From the NCBI GenBank assembly GCA_900319865.1, contig ONQD01000005.1, forward strand, positions 1 through 64,000: a DNA stretch of 64,000 nt, written 5' to 3'. Position numbers and translations under genes: made by a program. Source of the stretch: an uncultured Bacteroidales bacterium. GTDB taxonomy: Bacteria > Bacteroidota > Bacteroidia > Bacteroidales > P3. Position 1 is the first letter of the stretch, and each line of letters opens with the position of its first letter. The notes below the pieces were generated by a model. That model made no database searches. It was given only the letters and a program-made list of their open reading frames with translations, and had not been told where the DNA came from. This document shows positions 17,601 to 24,855 of the stretch, in pieces.

Positions 17601-18692
17601 GTCGAGGAAAGAGGGGTCATTGAAGGTGTACTGCTCGTACATGAGTGTTTTCTCGATTTGCGGAGAGAGCTGGCCGACCGTCTGGGCCGAGAAGCGGCCG
17701 CAATAGCAGTCGGGGATATTGTCGCCGGAGGTCCAACTGATATAGTAGAGGTCGGTGATATGGCTGGAAGAGGTGGTGCCGGTGAAAGCGGGTATCTGTT
17801 CGTGGTCGCCCACAATGAGAAGGAATGTGGGGGCGGGATTGGAGGCCGTGGCGTTGGTATACTGACTTTGAACGAAAGAGGAGATGGAAGTGGTGGTAGT
17901 GCCTACAGCGGCTGAGTCGGTGTAGACGATGTCGGTAAGGTAACCCTTGCGGCGTTTCCACTGCACGAAATTGTCCAACTGCCCACGAAAAGAGCTGTGT
18001 GCGACAATGAGGTAGCGGATGGGGGCTGTGGTGCGCACCGACTTGGGATAAAGGCTGTTCAACACCCCATTGCCGATAGAGAAGGCAGGTGAATGATGGC
18101 GGTTGAATAGACTGATTGAGGCATCGGGGTCGGCATCGATATAGAGGACTGTGACCACCGCACGGCGACAGACGATAAGCTGGGAGCGGACAGGGTTGTA
18201 GCGCACCGGGGAGAATTGGATGCGTGCCAGACGGCGGTCGCGGGCTATGCCTACGGCCTCGACGGAGGCTTCTTCCTGACCATAGAAGGCATCGGTGGCA
18301 TAGAGCTTTTCATTGATGACCAGACGCTGGGGTGTGGTGTCGGACTTGCTGCGCGAAGGCTGGGTGGGCATTAGCTTGGGGCCGGACAGCTGGATTGTGT
18401 CGTATTCAGCCTCGGTAACCTTTACCTCGAAACCGGTGCAAAGGGGCACCTCGATGAGCCGTGAGAAGGTAGGCAGCGAGGGAGCACCTATAGCGGCAGA
18501 GGGCATATAGCCATCAAAAGTAACGTTGGTGAACGCTTCGCCATTGATATGGGTTTCGCTATACGATGGTTCCTGGTGTGAAAAAAGTAATTGCAACTGT
18601 TGCCAATTGTCGGTTACCACTTGCTGTGAGCGGACAGAGAAAGGCAAAAGAATGCACAACATTGCAGAAAGGGTTAATGCTAGAGGTTTCAT
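14688..18692 (-). CDS. Gingipain-like cysteine protease (family C25) with T9SS sorting domain
   Basis: A secreted protease of 1334 aa. The start at 18692 gives the signal peptide MKPLALTLSAMLCILLPFSV; the upstream extension is unlikely to be coding. The C25 catalytic domain spans about residues 230-620, with His451 in INYSAHGSATSWG and Cys484 in GNCCLTNKF. The 33-residue His-Cys spacing equals that of RgpB (His211/Cys244). The N-terminal ~200 residues resemble a gingipain propeptide. After the protease come Ig-like segments, a jelly-roll-like region (about 900-1045), three to four ~50-residue modules ending in GCDS...L.L.V, and a T9SS sorting domain (VYPNPTNGRFTIN to the end). It is presumably exported by T9SS and matured on the surface. 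Cleavage specificity cannot be read here. Confidence 0.88.
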   Translation of the reverse strand: MKPLALTLSAMLCILLPFSVRSQQVVTDNWQQLQLLFSHQEPSYSETHINGEAFTNVTFDGYMPSAAIGAPSLPTFSRLIEVPLCTGFEVKVTEAEYDTIQLSGPKLMPTQPSRSKSDTTPQRLVINEKLYATDAFYGQEEASVEAVGIARDRRLARIQFSPVRYNPVRSQLIVCRRAVVTVLYIDADPDASISLFNRHHSPAFSIGNGVLNSLYPKSVRTTAPIRYLIVAHSSFRGQLDNFVQWKRRKGYLTDIVYTDSAAVGTTTTSISSFVQSQYTNATASNPAPTFLLIVGDHEQIPAFTGTTSSSHITDLYYISWTSGDNIPDCYCGRFSAQTVGQLSPQIEKTLMYEQYTFNDPSFLDRAVLVAGVDGGNAGDYGYTHADPAMDYAATHYINSTQGYSQVRYFKNNTSIIPVASGVTIGSNASSNSATVRGYYNQGAGWINYSAHGSATSWGTPNFTTTHISSMTNSQKFGLMIGNCCLTNKFETTTCFGEALLRKDNYCGAVGYIGGSNSTYWNEDFYWAVGLRSSIGPTMSMAYNAANLGAYDRLCHTHGESYNQWALTQGAVMMVGNMAVESSTSTRKLYYWEIYHLMGDPSVMPYLTQASVMTVTAPSFIVRGATTLSVSAAPYAYVALTDTISHSLIASAYADNSGIAVLSIPSTLPVGGYELAASAQQYRTAFTPLSVISPSGAYPIVGNVTALQPLDAGDTVPVAFALINMGDSTAYNVSFTVAPSDTTAITFHPTGIPVDSLPAGDIVVVAWQTQVSQNVSDGTVIPITTSTTWTGSTTPNTDVYSLVLNAPDISFDIAVGDGNILPGTTDTLLALLVNNGHATLDPCRLMISSPTQLLTVGTGTADSSSLFSLTPGDDVLLTFPVHADSQLPTGIEVPLTLTLTQSSDNAVYPLYIGSNPLETFEGGVYHTSGWTQGYYPWTINMYGAYAGIYCLRSASSLGNSQTSEISIPVSLTAPDSVSFYYRVSSEANYDKFHFYIDNSDLLAESGIVAWTRAAFLVPAGSHTLRFTYAKDGSMYSNEDCAWIDNVTLPHQSRPVHFQSDTLCAGSLYIVAGDTINTSQSGSYTIVDNTASDSVLLVDYTVYPTYSIVDSLVACDSINWNGHTYYSSTSLDQYTASSSHGCDSVISLHLTVHPSYTADETISACDSLWWNNAFYTVSTDLTEQLTTAYGCDSTMHYHLVVHYSVLDTVCDSTSANSYTWNDSTYHLSGTYIQHFSTVQGCDSTVVLVLKLGNGGTQSILSPASPNPITVYPNPTNGRFTINADGLLSVDVIDNAGRVVATFSDTNHFDLSHMPTGNYLLRIKLQSGFVTCRIVKQ

Positions 18693-18733
18693 TGTTTTGG
18701 ATTGTTTATTTGTAGATACTTGTTTTGTTATAA

Positions 18734-19897
18734 TCATTTGGTGATAAACCAGCCTATTTCGGGACGGAGGGCGAAGGTGGTGGTATCCTGAGTGAGACCT
18801 ACGAAGCCTGTCCAAAGGGTGAGGTTGGTCTTTTGGCCGTTGATGTCGGTGAACTCCAAGGGGACAGAGACTATCTCAGCGGGGAGGTTGTAGGCACCGT
18901 CGCGGATTCCTTTGAAGTCGTTGCGATACTTGTCGTCATCGTAGGGATAGAACTTGACTATCCAGCCGTCGGCAATATAATATGGGTCGCCACACATCTC
19001 GCGCTTGAGGTCGTGCTGCTTATACATGCCGCGCCAGAACTTGGTGTCCACCTCGCCGTTGGCAGCCTTCTCTATCTTGCGGAGGATGGGCAATAGCTCG
19101 TCCACCCACCAGTCGAGCTGGTATTTGCGAAGAGCCTCGGTGCGCTCAACGATGGTGTGCCAATCCACTGGTGTGCCTTCGAGGATGACCTGTGGGATGC
19201 CGCAGATTTCATACATCTTGTAGTTGAAATATTCCTGCATAGCCGACATGATGGTTATCTGTGAGGCGGCGCGGGTGACGGCAGTAGAGGTGGAGAAGTT
19301 GCAGGTGAGTGTGTTGACAAGGCTGTCGCCCACATACTTTGCTATCTGCTTGGTAAACTCGGGGAAGTATCTTTCCCATGGGCTGTTGGGGTTGTCCAGC
19401 CTGATGCCGTTGCTGACAACGATAAGTGTTTTCTTGCCCTCAAAGTCCACGAACAGATGACGCAGTGCCTCGGCATTGAAGTTGACGTGATAGGAGAAAC
19501 CCTGGCAGATGAGCAGCCATACGGCATCGGGCGAGAGGACAAAGGGACGGTGGTCGGCATAGGCCTGATGCATGCCGTCGAAGAAGGGATGGGGCAGTTG
19601 CACCAAGGGCTGCGAGCAGCGATTGCGCGCCACGAATTGTACATTCTCTTGGTCCATGTCATACATTGTTTTGCAGATAATCTTGTCGTAGCCGATGGTC
19701 GGCAGGGGTTTGTCGGGTGCTTTCAGTTGCTCGATGTCGATGATGATGCGCTGCGTGGGCACAGCCACGGTGTCCTGCTGCAGGGCAGCCAGAGTGTCGG
19801 TGGTGTCATCCGCCTTGCTGCTCCCATTGTTGGAACACGTCACCAACAAGATAGGCAGCAATGACACTAAAATGATTATCCAAGTTCTGCGTCTCAT
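18734..19897 (-). CDS. DUF4419 lipoprotein
   Basis: A 387-aa protein with a lipoprotein signal (MRRRTWIIILVSLLPILLVT followed by Cys21). The body fits DUF4419: HPFFDGMHQAYADHRPFVLS, DAVWLLICQGFSYHVN and GWIVKFYPYDDD. DUF4419 has no known function. It ends 41 bases before the protease start codon, so the two could share a transcript. Likely anchored in the inner or outer membrane. Confidence 0.8.
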   Translation of the reverse strand: MRRRTWIIILVSLLPILLVTCSNNGSSKADDTTDTLAALQQDTVAVPTQRIIIDIEQLKAPDKPLPTIGYDKIICKTMYDMDQENVQFVARNRCSQPLVQLPHPFFDGMHQAYADHRPFVLSPDAVWLLICQGFSYHVNFNAEALRHLFVDFEGKKTLIVVSNGIRLDNPNSPWERYFPEFTKQIAKYVGDSLVNTLTCNFSTSTAVTRAASQITIMSAMQEYFNYKMYEICGIPQVILEGTPVDWHTIVERTEALRKYQLDWWVDELLPILRKIEKAANGEVDTKFWRGMYKQHDLKREMCGDPYYIADGWIVKFYPYDDDKYRNDFKGIRDGAYNLPAEIVSVPLEFTDINGQKTNLTLWTGFVGLTQDTTTFALRPEIGWFITK

Positions 19898-19983
19898 AAT
19901 TGTCAGGTAATAAGTTTATGACTAATAAAGTTATTTCGTGAGCGTTTAATCCATATTATTAGTTAGTTATCAACACTTAAGCA

Positions 19984-21138
19984 TCATTCCGACCAGAACT
20001 GAATCCACTTGCGTTCGTCGGGAGGAAGGGTTTCGGGGTCGGGGACATAGGTGCTGTCGGGGACATACCAGTCGGTAGAGTTGTAGAAGACCTGAAGCGC
20101 GGTATTCTTAAAGCAGTAGCCTCGTTGGGCGAAGGGCAGGTTGCGGAGAATTCGGCGTTGGTCGGGGGTGTATGGGTCTTTCTTGCTCGGTAGGTACCAA
20201 AAGTCGTTATACCCTTCGCGACACGCATTAAAAATCTCATCAACAGAATATTGGAGGTGCAGTGCTGGTCTGTAGAGGTCGAGTTCGCCCAACGGATGAA
20301 AGTCAGTCTTGTGGAAAAGCACCTTGCCGTGCCTAACGTGAAACATGGCAGTAGGTTTCATACCATTTATCTCTGAAGGGCGTTCATTCATACGTCCCGC
20401 ACCTTGTATCTGCCACTCGGAGAGAGAGTCGAAGAAGTAGGACGGGATGTAGAACGACTGGCGGTCGCCCATATCAAGAATGAGGGTGAAGTCGTCAATT
20501 TGGTGGTTGGCCCAACGGTTGGCAGCAGTAAGGACGTAGGGGAGATAGTAGCTGTAGCCCGCTACTTCGGAGGCTTGATAGCGATAGGTGTGGTGGATAA
20601 TGTTGAGCCCGGGCTGGAAATAGGCATTAAAGTGATAGGCATAGCAGATACCCGCACTCCCATAGTATTCCGAATTGCGCAAGGTATCTAGATATTCCCT
20701 CACATCAATAGTTTGGAAATTGCCATTACGGTAATATTCGGGCAAGCCTGTACGCTCTTTCCAAATGCTGGGCTTGAAATAATCCACGTGTGCCACTTCG
20801 TAAGCAAGGTGCTTGCTGTTCATCTCCACGGTGAAGTCATAGATATATGGGTGGTTGGGCAACGCTTTCTCATAAACGGCGGGGTCATAACAGGGATATG
20901 GGTCTGCCGCCTCAAAGCCTACCAAAAGGTCTTTGGCCTTACCAGGATTATAGAACTCATAGTATACATCCACATAGAACTGGTCGCCCACACGGGTGAT
21001 GGTAAGCACCTCTTTGCGAACGCTGATGTCAGTTTCAGTGATGGGGATAAGGTGGTTGCCATTGGCATAGTAGACACCGTCGTTTGCCACCATACAGAAA
21101 GGGAGCAACAAGAGCAAGGTGAGAAGCAGACGTTTCAT
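19984..21138 (-). CDS. DUF4424-like protein with C-terminal YARHG domain
   Basis: A 384-aa exported protein. The signal peptide is MKRLLLTLLLLLPFCMVA, followed directly by NDGVYYANGNHLIPITETDI, as in DUF4424 proteins. The C-terminal 60 residues (RNLPFAQRGYCFKNTALQVF, then TDWYVPD) form a YARHG domain, usually found in extracytoplasmic proteins of unknown function. The first residues of the YARHG signature are FAQRG rather than YARHG. It lies upstream of the DUF4419 gene on the same strand, with 86 bases between. Confidence 0.75.
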   Translation of the reverse strand: MKRLLLTLLLLLPFCMVANDGVYYANGNHLIPITETDISVRKEVLTITRVGDQFYVDVYYEFYNPGKAKDLLVGFEAADPYPCYDPAVYEKALPNHPYIYDFTVEMNSKHLAYEVAHVDYFKPSIWKERTGLPEYYRNGNFQTIDVREYLDTLRNSEYYGSAGICYAYHFNAYFQPGLNIIHHTYRYQASEVAGYSYYLPYVLTAANRWANHQIDDFTLILDMGDRQSFYIPSYFFDSLSEWQIQGAGRMNERPSEINGMKPTAMFHVRHGKVLFHKTDFHPLGELDLYRPALHLQYSVDEIFNACREGYNDFWYLPSKKDPYTPDQRRILRNLPFAQRGYCFKNTALQVFYNSTDWYVPDSTYVPDPETLPPDERKWIQFWSE

Positions 21139-21152
21139 GGGGGAGACGGTTA

Positions 21153-22007
21153 TTATTGGTTCTCTTCGTTGTTTTGGTTCAATTGTAAAGCTGTTTTGGC
21201 ATTCATAGAAGTGACAACAGGTCTGCCTGTCTTAGCTTCCAATTCGGCACGGGCGTTACGGGCTATCTCGCCACCTTGACGAGCCACTTCGGCATGCTCG
21301 CCAAAGGTTTCGGGATTGCGGCTCTCGGAGATGTCTTTGGTAGAAAGTTCGGCAAGCATATTGAGCACAAGCTCACGATTGGTCATGTTGTCGCGAAGAT
21401 TCTCTTTCTTCAATCCTTTGAATTGCTTGTACTCCTTGGCTGTCATACCCGACCATGTGCTATAGATGATGTCGGTGAGCGTGGCAAATTGCACACCCTC
21501 TTTCAAGCCATGCCGTTTCCACTCATCGGTAAGGTCTTTGCGTATCTCAATTGACTTTAGCCGCTGATTAATCCAATTGTCGGAGTAGCCCAGCCGCTTA
21601 TAGTCTGTCAGTGCCTGCTCGATGCCTAACTCCGGGTCTTGCATCTGGTCGAGGCGGTCGGCTGCTACCTGTGCCATCCACAGCTTGAACGGCTCCGCTT
21701 TGGGAGAAGGGATAGACTGAATGAGGCGGAAAAGCTGTTCGGTATCAGCGACATCAGTCATCCTCATCTTACCATCAGGAGCTTTCATCTTCAAACCGTG
21801 ACAACTTGTCACGGTTTCGTTCCCTTCTGCTTTGAGGCGTTGTTTCAACTTTCGCCAATATGCAGTAGGGTCTACACTGTCCGTCAACACCGCTACAGCA
21901 TCCACAATGGAGAAGTACCATTTCTCTTCTGCATCGTCCCATACGGTGCGGACTTTTTTATCTTCGAAGATTTGTATCTGGTTATGCCTTGTCATAGTTT
22001 GCTGCAT
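21153..22007 (-). CDS. BRO-N domain protein (phage antirepressor-like)
   Basis: A 284-aa protein. Residues about 10-110 form a BRO N-terminal domain (IQIFEDKKVRTVWDDAEEKW; YWRKLKQRLKAEGNE), a DNA-binding fold of phage antirepressors. The remainder (WSGMTAKEYKQFKGLKKENL; FGEHAEVARQGGEIARNARA) is found in chromosomally encoded Bacteroidota relatives. The ATG at 22007, four bases beyond the comM stop and preceded by GGGGA, is preferred; an ATG at 21995 is possible. It is probably co-transcribed with comM. No other phage gene is nearby. Confidence 0.78.
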   Translation of the reverse strand: MQQTMTRHNQIQIFEDKKVRTVWDDAEEKWYFSIVDAVAVLTDSVDPTAYWRKLKQRLKAEGNETVTSCHGLKMKAPDGKMRMTDVADTEQLFRLIQSIPSPKAEPFKLWMAQVAADRLDQMQDPELGIEQALTDYKRLGYSDNWINQRLKSIEIRKDLTDEWKRHGLKEGVQFATLTDIIYSTWSGMTAKEYKQFKGLKKENLRDNMTNRELVLNMLAELSTKDISESRNPETFGEHAEVARQGGEIARNARAELEAKTGRPVVTSMNAKTALQLNQNNEENQ

Positions 22008-22011
22008 TTTT

Positions 22012-23550
22012 CTATTGTCCCCAGCTGTCGCGGTCGAGGCTACGGTAGGTGATGGCCTCCTGTAGATGGTCAGCCTGGATATTGGGGCAGCCCTCGAGGT
22101 CGGCAATGGTGCGTGCCACCTTGAGAATGCGGTCGTAGGCACGGGCACTGAGGCCCAGGCGCTCCATAGCCGACTTCATCAGTTCCTGGCATTCCTCGTC
22201 GATAGCGCAATACTGACGGAATAGTTTGCTGGTCATCTGTGCATTGCAATGAATGCCGGGGTATCCTTTAAACCTCTCCTCCTGTATTTTGCGGGCTGCA
22301 ATGACGCGCTCACGTATCACGGCACTGGGCTCGCCAGCCTTCTTGGCAGTGAGTTCACGGAAGGGCACCGGCACCACCTCTATCTGAAGGTCGATACGGT
22401 CCAGCAACGGGCCGGATATCTTATTCATGTATTTCTTTACAGCGCCGGGAGGGCATGTGCACTCCACGGTGGGATGGTTGTAGTAGCCACAGGGGCAGGG
22501 ATTCATGGCAGCTACAAGCATGAACGACGCGGGGTATTCTACCGTCATCTTGGCCCGCGACACAGTTACCCGCCGCTCCTCCATAGGCTGACGCAACACC
22601 TCCAGCACCTGACGGCGGAACTCGGGCAACTCGTCCAGAAAGAGCACCCCGTTGTGTGCCAGGCTGATTTCACCCGGCTGGGGGTTGGTGCCGCCACCCA
22701 CCAGGGCGACATCGGAGATGGTGTGATGAGGTGCCCGGAATGGGCGTATAGCAATAAGTGAGTCCTCCTTCTTCATCTTGCCCGCCACACTGTGAATCTG
22801 CGTGGTTTCGAGCGACTCCTCAAGGCTGAGGGGTGGCAGAATAGAGGGCATACGTTTGGCCAGCATGGTCTTGCCCGACCCCGGGGCACCAATCATAATT
22901 AAATTATGGCCGCCCGCAGCGGCTATTTCAAGCGCCCGCTTAATACTCTCCTGCCCTTTCACATCGGCAAAGTCGTACTCATAGTGGTTCAAATGGTTGG
23001 CAAATTCGGCGCGGGTGTCCACATAGGTGGCTTCCATCAGCTGCTCGCCGTTGAGATGGTCGATAACCTGTTTGAGATTGTCGGCTCCATACACTTCCAG
23101 ATTGTTGACAATGGCAGCTTCGCGGGCATTCTCCTTCGGTATGATGATGCCTTTGAACTTCTGTCTCCGGGCCTCGATGGCAATGGGCAGAACACCCTTT
23201 ATGGGGCGCAGGCTGCCGTCTAGCGAAAGCTCACCCATAATGACATACTTGTCCAAGTCGTCGGCCCGCATATTGCCAGCCGCGGCCAATATTCCTATGG
23301 CAATAGTGAGGTCGTAGGCTGCCCCTTCCTTTTTAAGGTCGGCGGGAGCCATATTCACCACCACCTTCTTGCCCGGAATATGGTATCCATACTGCCCTAT
23401 GGCGGTAGCAATGCGTTGCTGGCTCTCCTTCACCGCGCTGTCGGGCAAACCCACCAAAAGAAAGTTCACCCCAACACCTACGCTCACCTCCACAGTAACC
23501 ATGATGGCATTGACCCCGCAAATGGCACTGCCGAATGTTTTGACTAACAT
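22012..23550 (-). CDS. comM: ComM/YifB-family Mg-chelatase-like AAA+ ATPase
   Basis: A 512-aa protein of full family length. The N-terminal domain (GLPDSAVKESQQRI; PADLKKEG) resembles Lon/ChlI S5-like folds. The ATPase core has Walker A GAPGSGKTMLAKRMPSILPP and Walker B GVLFLDELPEF. A zinc-finger-like cluster CPCGYYNHPTVECTC follows, and the C-terminal RAYDRILKVARTIADLEG is diagnostic. In naturally transformable bacteria ComM drives branch migration of integrating DNA; its role in Bacteroidales is untested. A terminator upstream (23569-23600) separates it from ompH. Confidence 0.92.
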   Translation of the reverse strand: MLVKTFGSAICGVNAIMVTVEVSVGVGVNFLLVGLPDSAVKESQQRIATAIGQYGYHIPGKKVVVNMAPADLKKEGAAYDLTIAIGILAAAGNMRADDLDKYVIMGELSLDGSLRPIKGVLPIAIEARRQKFKGIIIPKENAREAAIVNNLEVYGADNLKQVIDHLNGEQLMEATYVDTRAEFANHLNHYEYDFADVKGQESIKRALEIAAAGGHNLIMIGAPGSGKTMLAKRMPSILPPLSLEESLETTQIHSVAGKMKKEDSLIAIRPFRAPHHTISDVALVGGGTNPQPGEISLAHNGVLFLDELPEFRRQVLEVLRQPMEERRVTVSRAKMTVEYPASFMLVAAMNPCPCGYYNHPTVECTCPPGAVKKYMNKISGPLLDRIDLQIEVVPVPFRELTAKKAGEPSAVIRERVIAARKIQEERFKGYPGIHCNAQMTSKLFRQYCAIDEECQELMKSAMERLGLSARAYDRILKVARTIADLEGCPNIQADHLQEAITYRSLDRDSWGQ

Positions 23551-23568
23551 ATCTGTTTGCTCCTTTTG

Positions 23569-23600
23569 AAAAAAGCCGACATCTGCATTAGGTGTCGGCT
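23569..23600 (-). terminator. Terminator after ompH
   Basis: AGCCGACA (23574-23581) pairs with TGTCGGCT (23593-23600) with an 11-base loop. On the minus strand the stem is followed by TTTTTTC. It lies 27 bases after the ompH stop and ends the envelope-biogenesis transcript. Confidence 0.88.
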
Positions 23601-23627
23601 TAGTTGCAAATGTTCGTTTACTTCGGC

Positions 23628-24140
23628 TTATTTGAGGCCGAGTTTCTTTTTCACGAGGGGCATGATGTCATCGCTGTCCTGCGAATAGAGCACTGCACCC
23701 ACACCGGCATCGAAAATATAAGTGTATCCGTTTTCTTTACCCACCTCCTCGATGGCTTTCTTGGCACGGTCGACGATAGGTTTGAGCAGTGCTTCCTGAC
23801 GCTCTTCCAGCTGTTTCTCGGCTTTCTGGCGGTTCTCTTCGAGACGGGTGGCCATAGCCTGCAAGTCGTTCTCTTTGGTTTTGCGGATAAGCTCCGAAAG
23901 CTGGTCGCGTTTGGCCATATAATCGTTCACCTTGGTCTCATACTCTTTCTGCAGGGTGGCGAACTCTGCCTGGAGGTCTTCTACCTCTTTCTGCAAGGCA
24001 GCCTGTGCGGAATCGCGACCAGGCATGATTTGCATCAGGTCGTTGGAATTGATGTGGCCGAGTTTGATATTCTTCTGGGCCATGGCGTTACCGCCAAAGG
24101 TTAGCAGAGCTAACACAACTACGATAAGTCCTTTTTTCAT
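23628..24140 (-). CDS. OmpH/Skp-family periplasmic chaperone
   Basis: A 170-aa exported protein with the signal peptide MKKGLIVVVLALLTFGGNAMAQ. It has a long charged coiled-coil (about residues 45-130) and a C-terminal strand (YTYIFDAGVGAVLYSQ) typical of OmpH. Skp-like trimers hold unfolded outer-membrane proteins in the periplasm. It is the distal gene of a bamA-ompH-ompH cluster and ends at a strong terminator. Confidence 0.88.
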   Translation of the reverse strand: MKKGLIVVVLALLTFGGNAMAQKNIKLGHINSNDLMQIMPGRDSAQAALQKEVEDLQAEFATLQKEYETKVNDYMAKRDQLSELIRKTKENDLQAMATRLEENRQKAEKQLEERQEALLKPIVDRAKKAIEEVGKENGYTYIFDAGVGAVLYSQDSDDIMPLVKKKLGLK

Positions 24141-24184
24141 TGTAAGATTTGATATGTTTTTTTGTTACTATAATTACTTGTTCA

Positions 24185-24820
24185 TTATTTACGCATAACG
24201 TCGCGTTGGGTCGACCGCTCGGACGACGAGCCTCGTTTTCCCTCGTTTCCCGCATTCTTCCCTGTGCTGGGGTTGGAGGGGTTCACTCCCTCGGCCGCAG
24301 GCTCGGCGGCACCGGGTTTCACACCCAACAATTCAAGCACCTGGTTTGAGATGTCATATTTCTCACTCACATAGATAACGGTGGCCGAGGCGGCTTTGTC
24401 GAAAACGAAGGCGTAGTTCTTTTCGCGTGCCACACGCTCTATGGCGTTATACACGCGGTCCTGCACCGGTTTCATGAGCTCGGCACGTTTCTGGTCCAAG
24501 TCGCCGCCTGCCGAAAAACGCTGCTGCTGCAGTCGGCGCAGGTCAGTTTCCTTGGTGCGTATCTCGTCCTGCCGGCGCTGTTTTAGATTGTCGGGCAATA
24601 GGTAGGCCTCCTGCTGATACTGCTCACGCAGTTCGTCCACCTCCTGCTGCTTGGCCTCAAGCTCACTTTTCCACTCCGACACATACTTGTTTATCTTGTT
24701 CAACGCCTGATTGTATTCGGGCACACTGCGCAGAATGTAATCCGTATTAACACAGGCATATTTCTGTGCCTGAACCATGAAAGGGAGGATAGCCAAAACT
24801 AGAAAAACATACTTGCGCAT
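24185..24820 (-). CDS. OmpH/Skp-family periplasmic chaperone (second paralog)
   Basis: A 211-aa exported protein (signal peptide MRKYVFLVLAILPFMVQAQ) with an OmpH core: KYACVNTDYILRSVPEYNQA, a coiled coil to about residue 120, and YAFVFDKAASATVIYVSEKY. Beyond the family core is a 40-residue low-complexity tail rich in Gly, Ser, Asn and Arg. Adjacent Skp-like paralogs behind bamA are usual in Bacteroidota. It starts 35 bases after the bamA stop. Confidence 0.88.
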   Translation of the reverse strand: MRKYVFLVLAILPFMVQAQKYACVNTDYILRSVPEYNQALNKINKYVSEWKSELEAKQQEVDELREQYQQEAYLLPDNLKQRRQDEIRTKETDLRRLQQQRFSAGGDLDQKRAELMKPVQDRVYNAIERVAREKNYAFVFDKAASATVIYVSEKYDISNQVLELLGVKPGAAEPAAEGVNPSNPSTGKNAGNEGKRGSSSERSTQRDVMRK

Positions 24821-24855
24821 AAGTTGGAATGTTTTTTTATTGTCTCTACCAGTTA

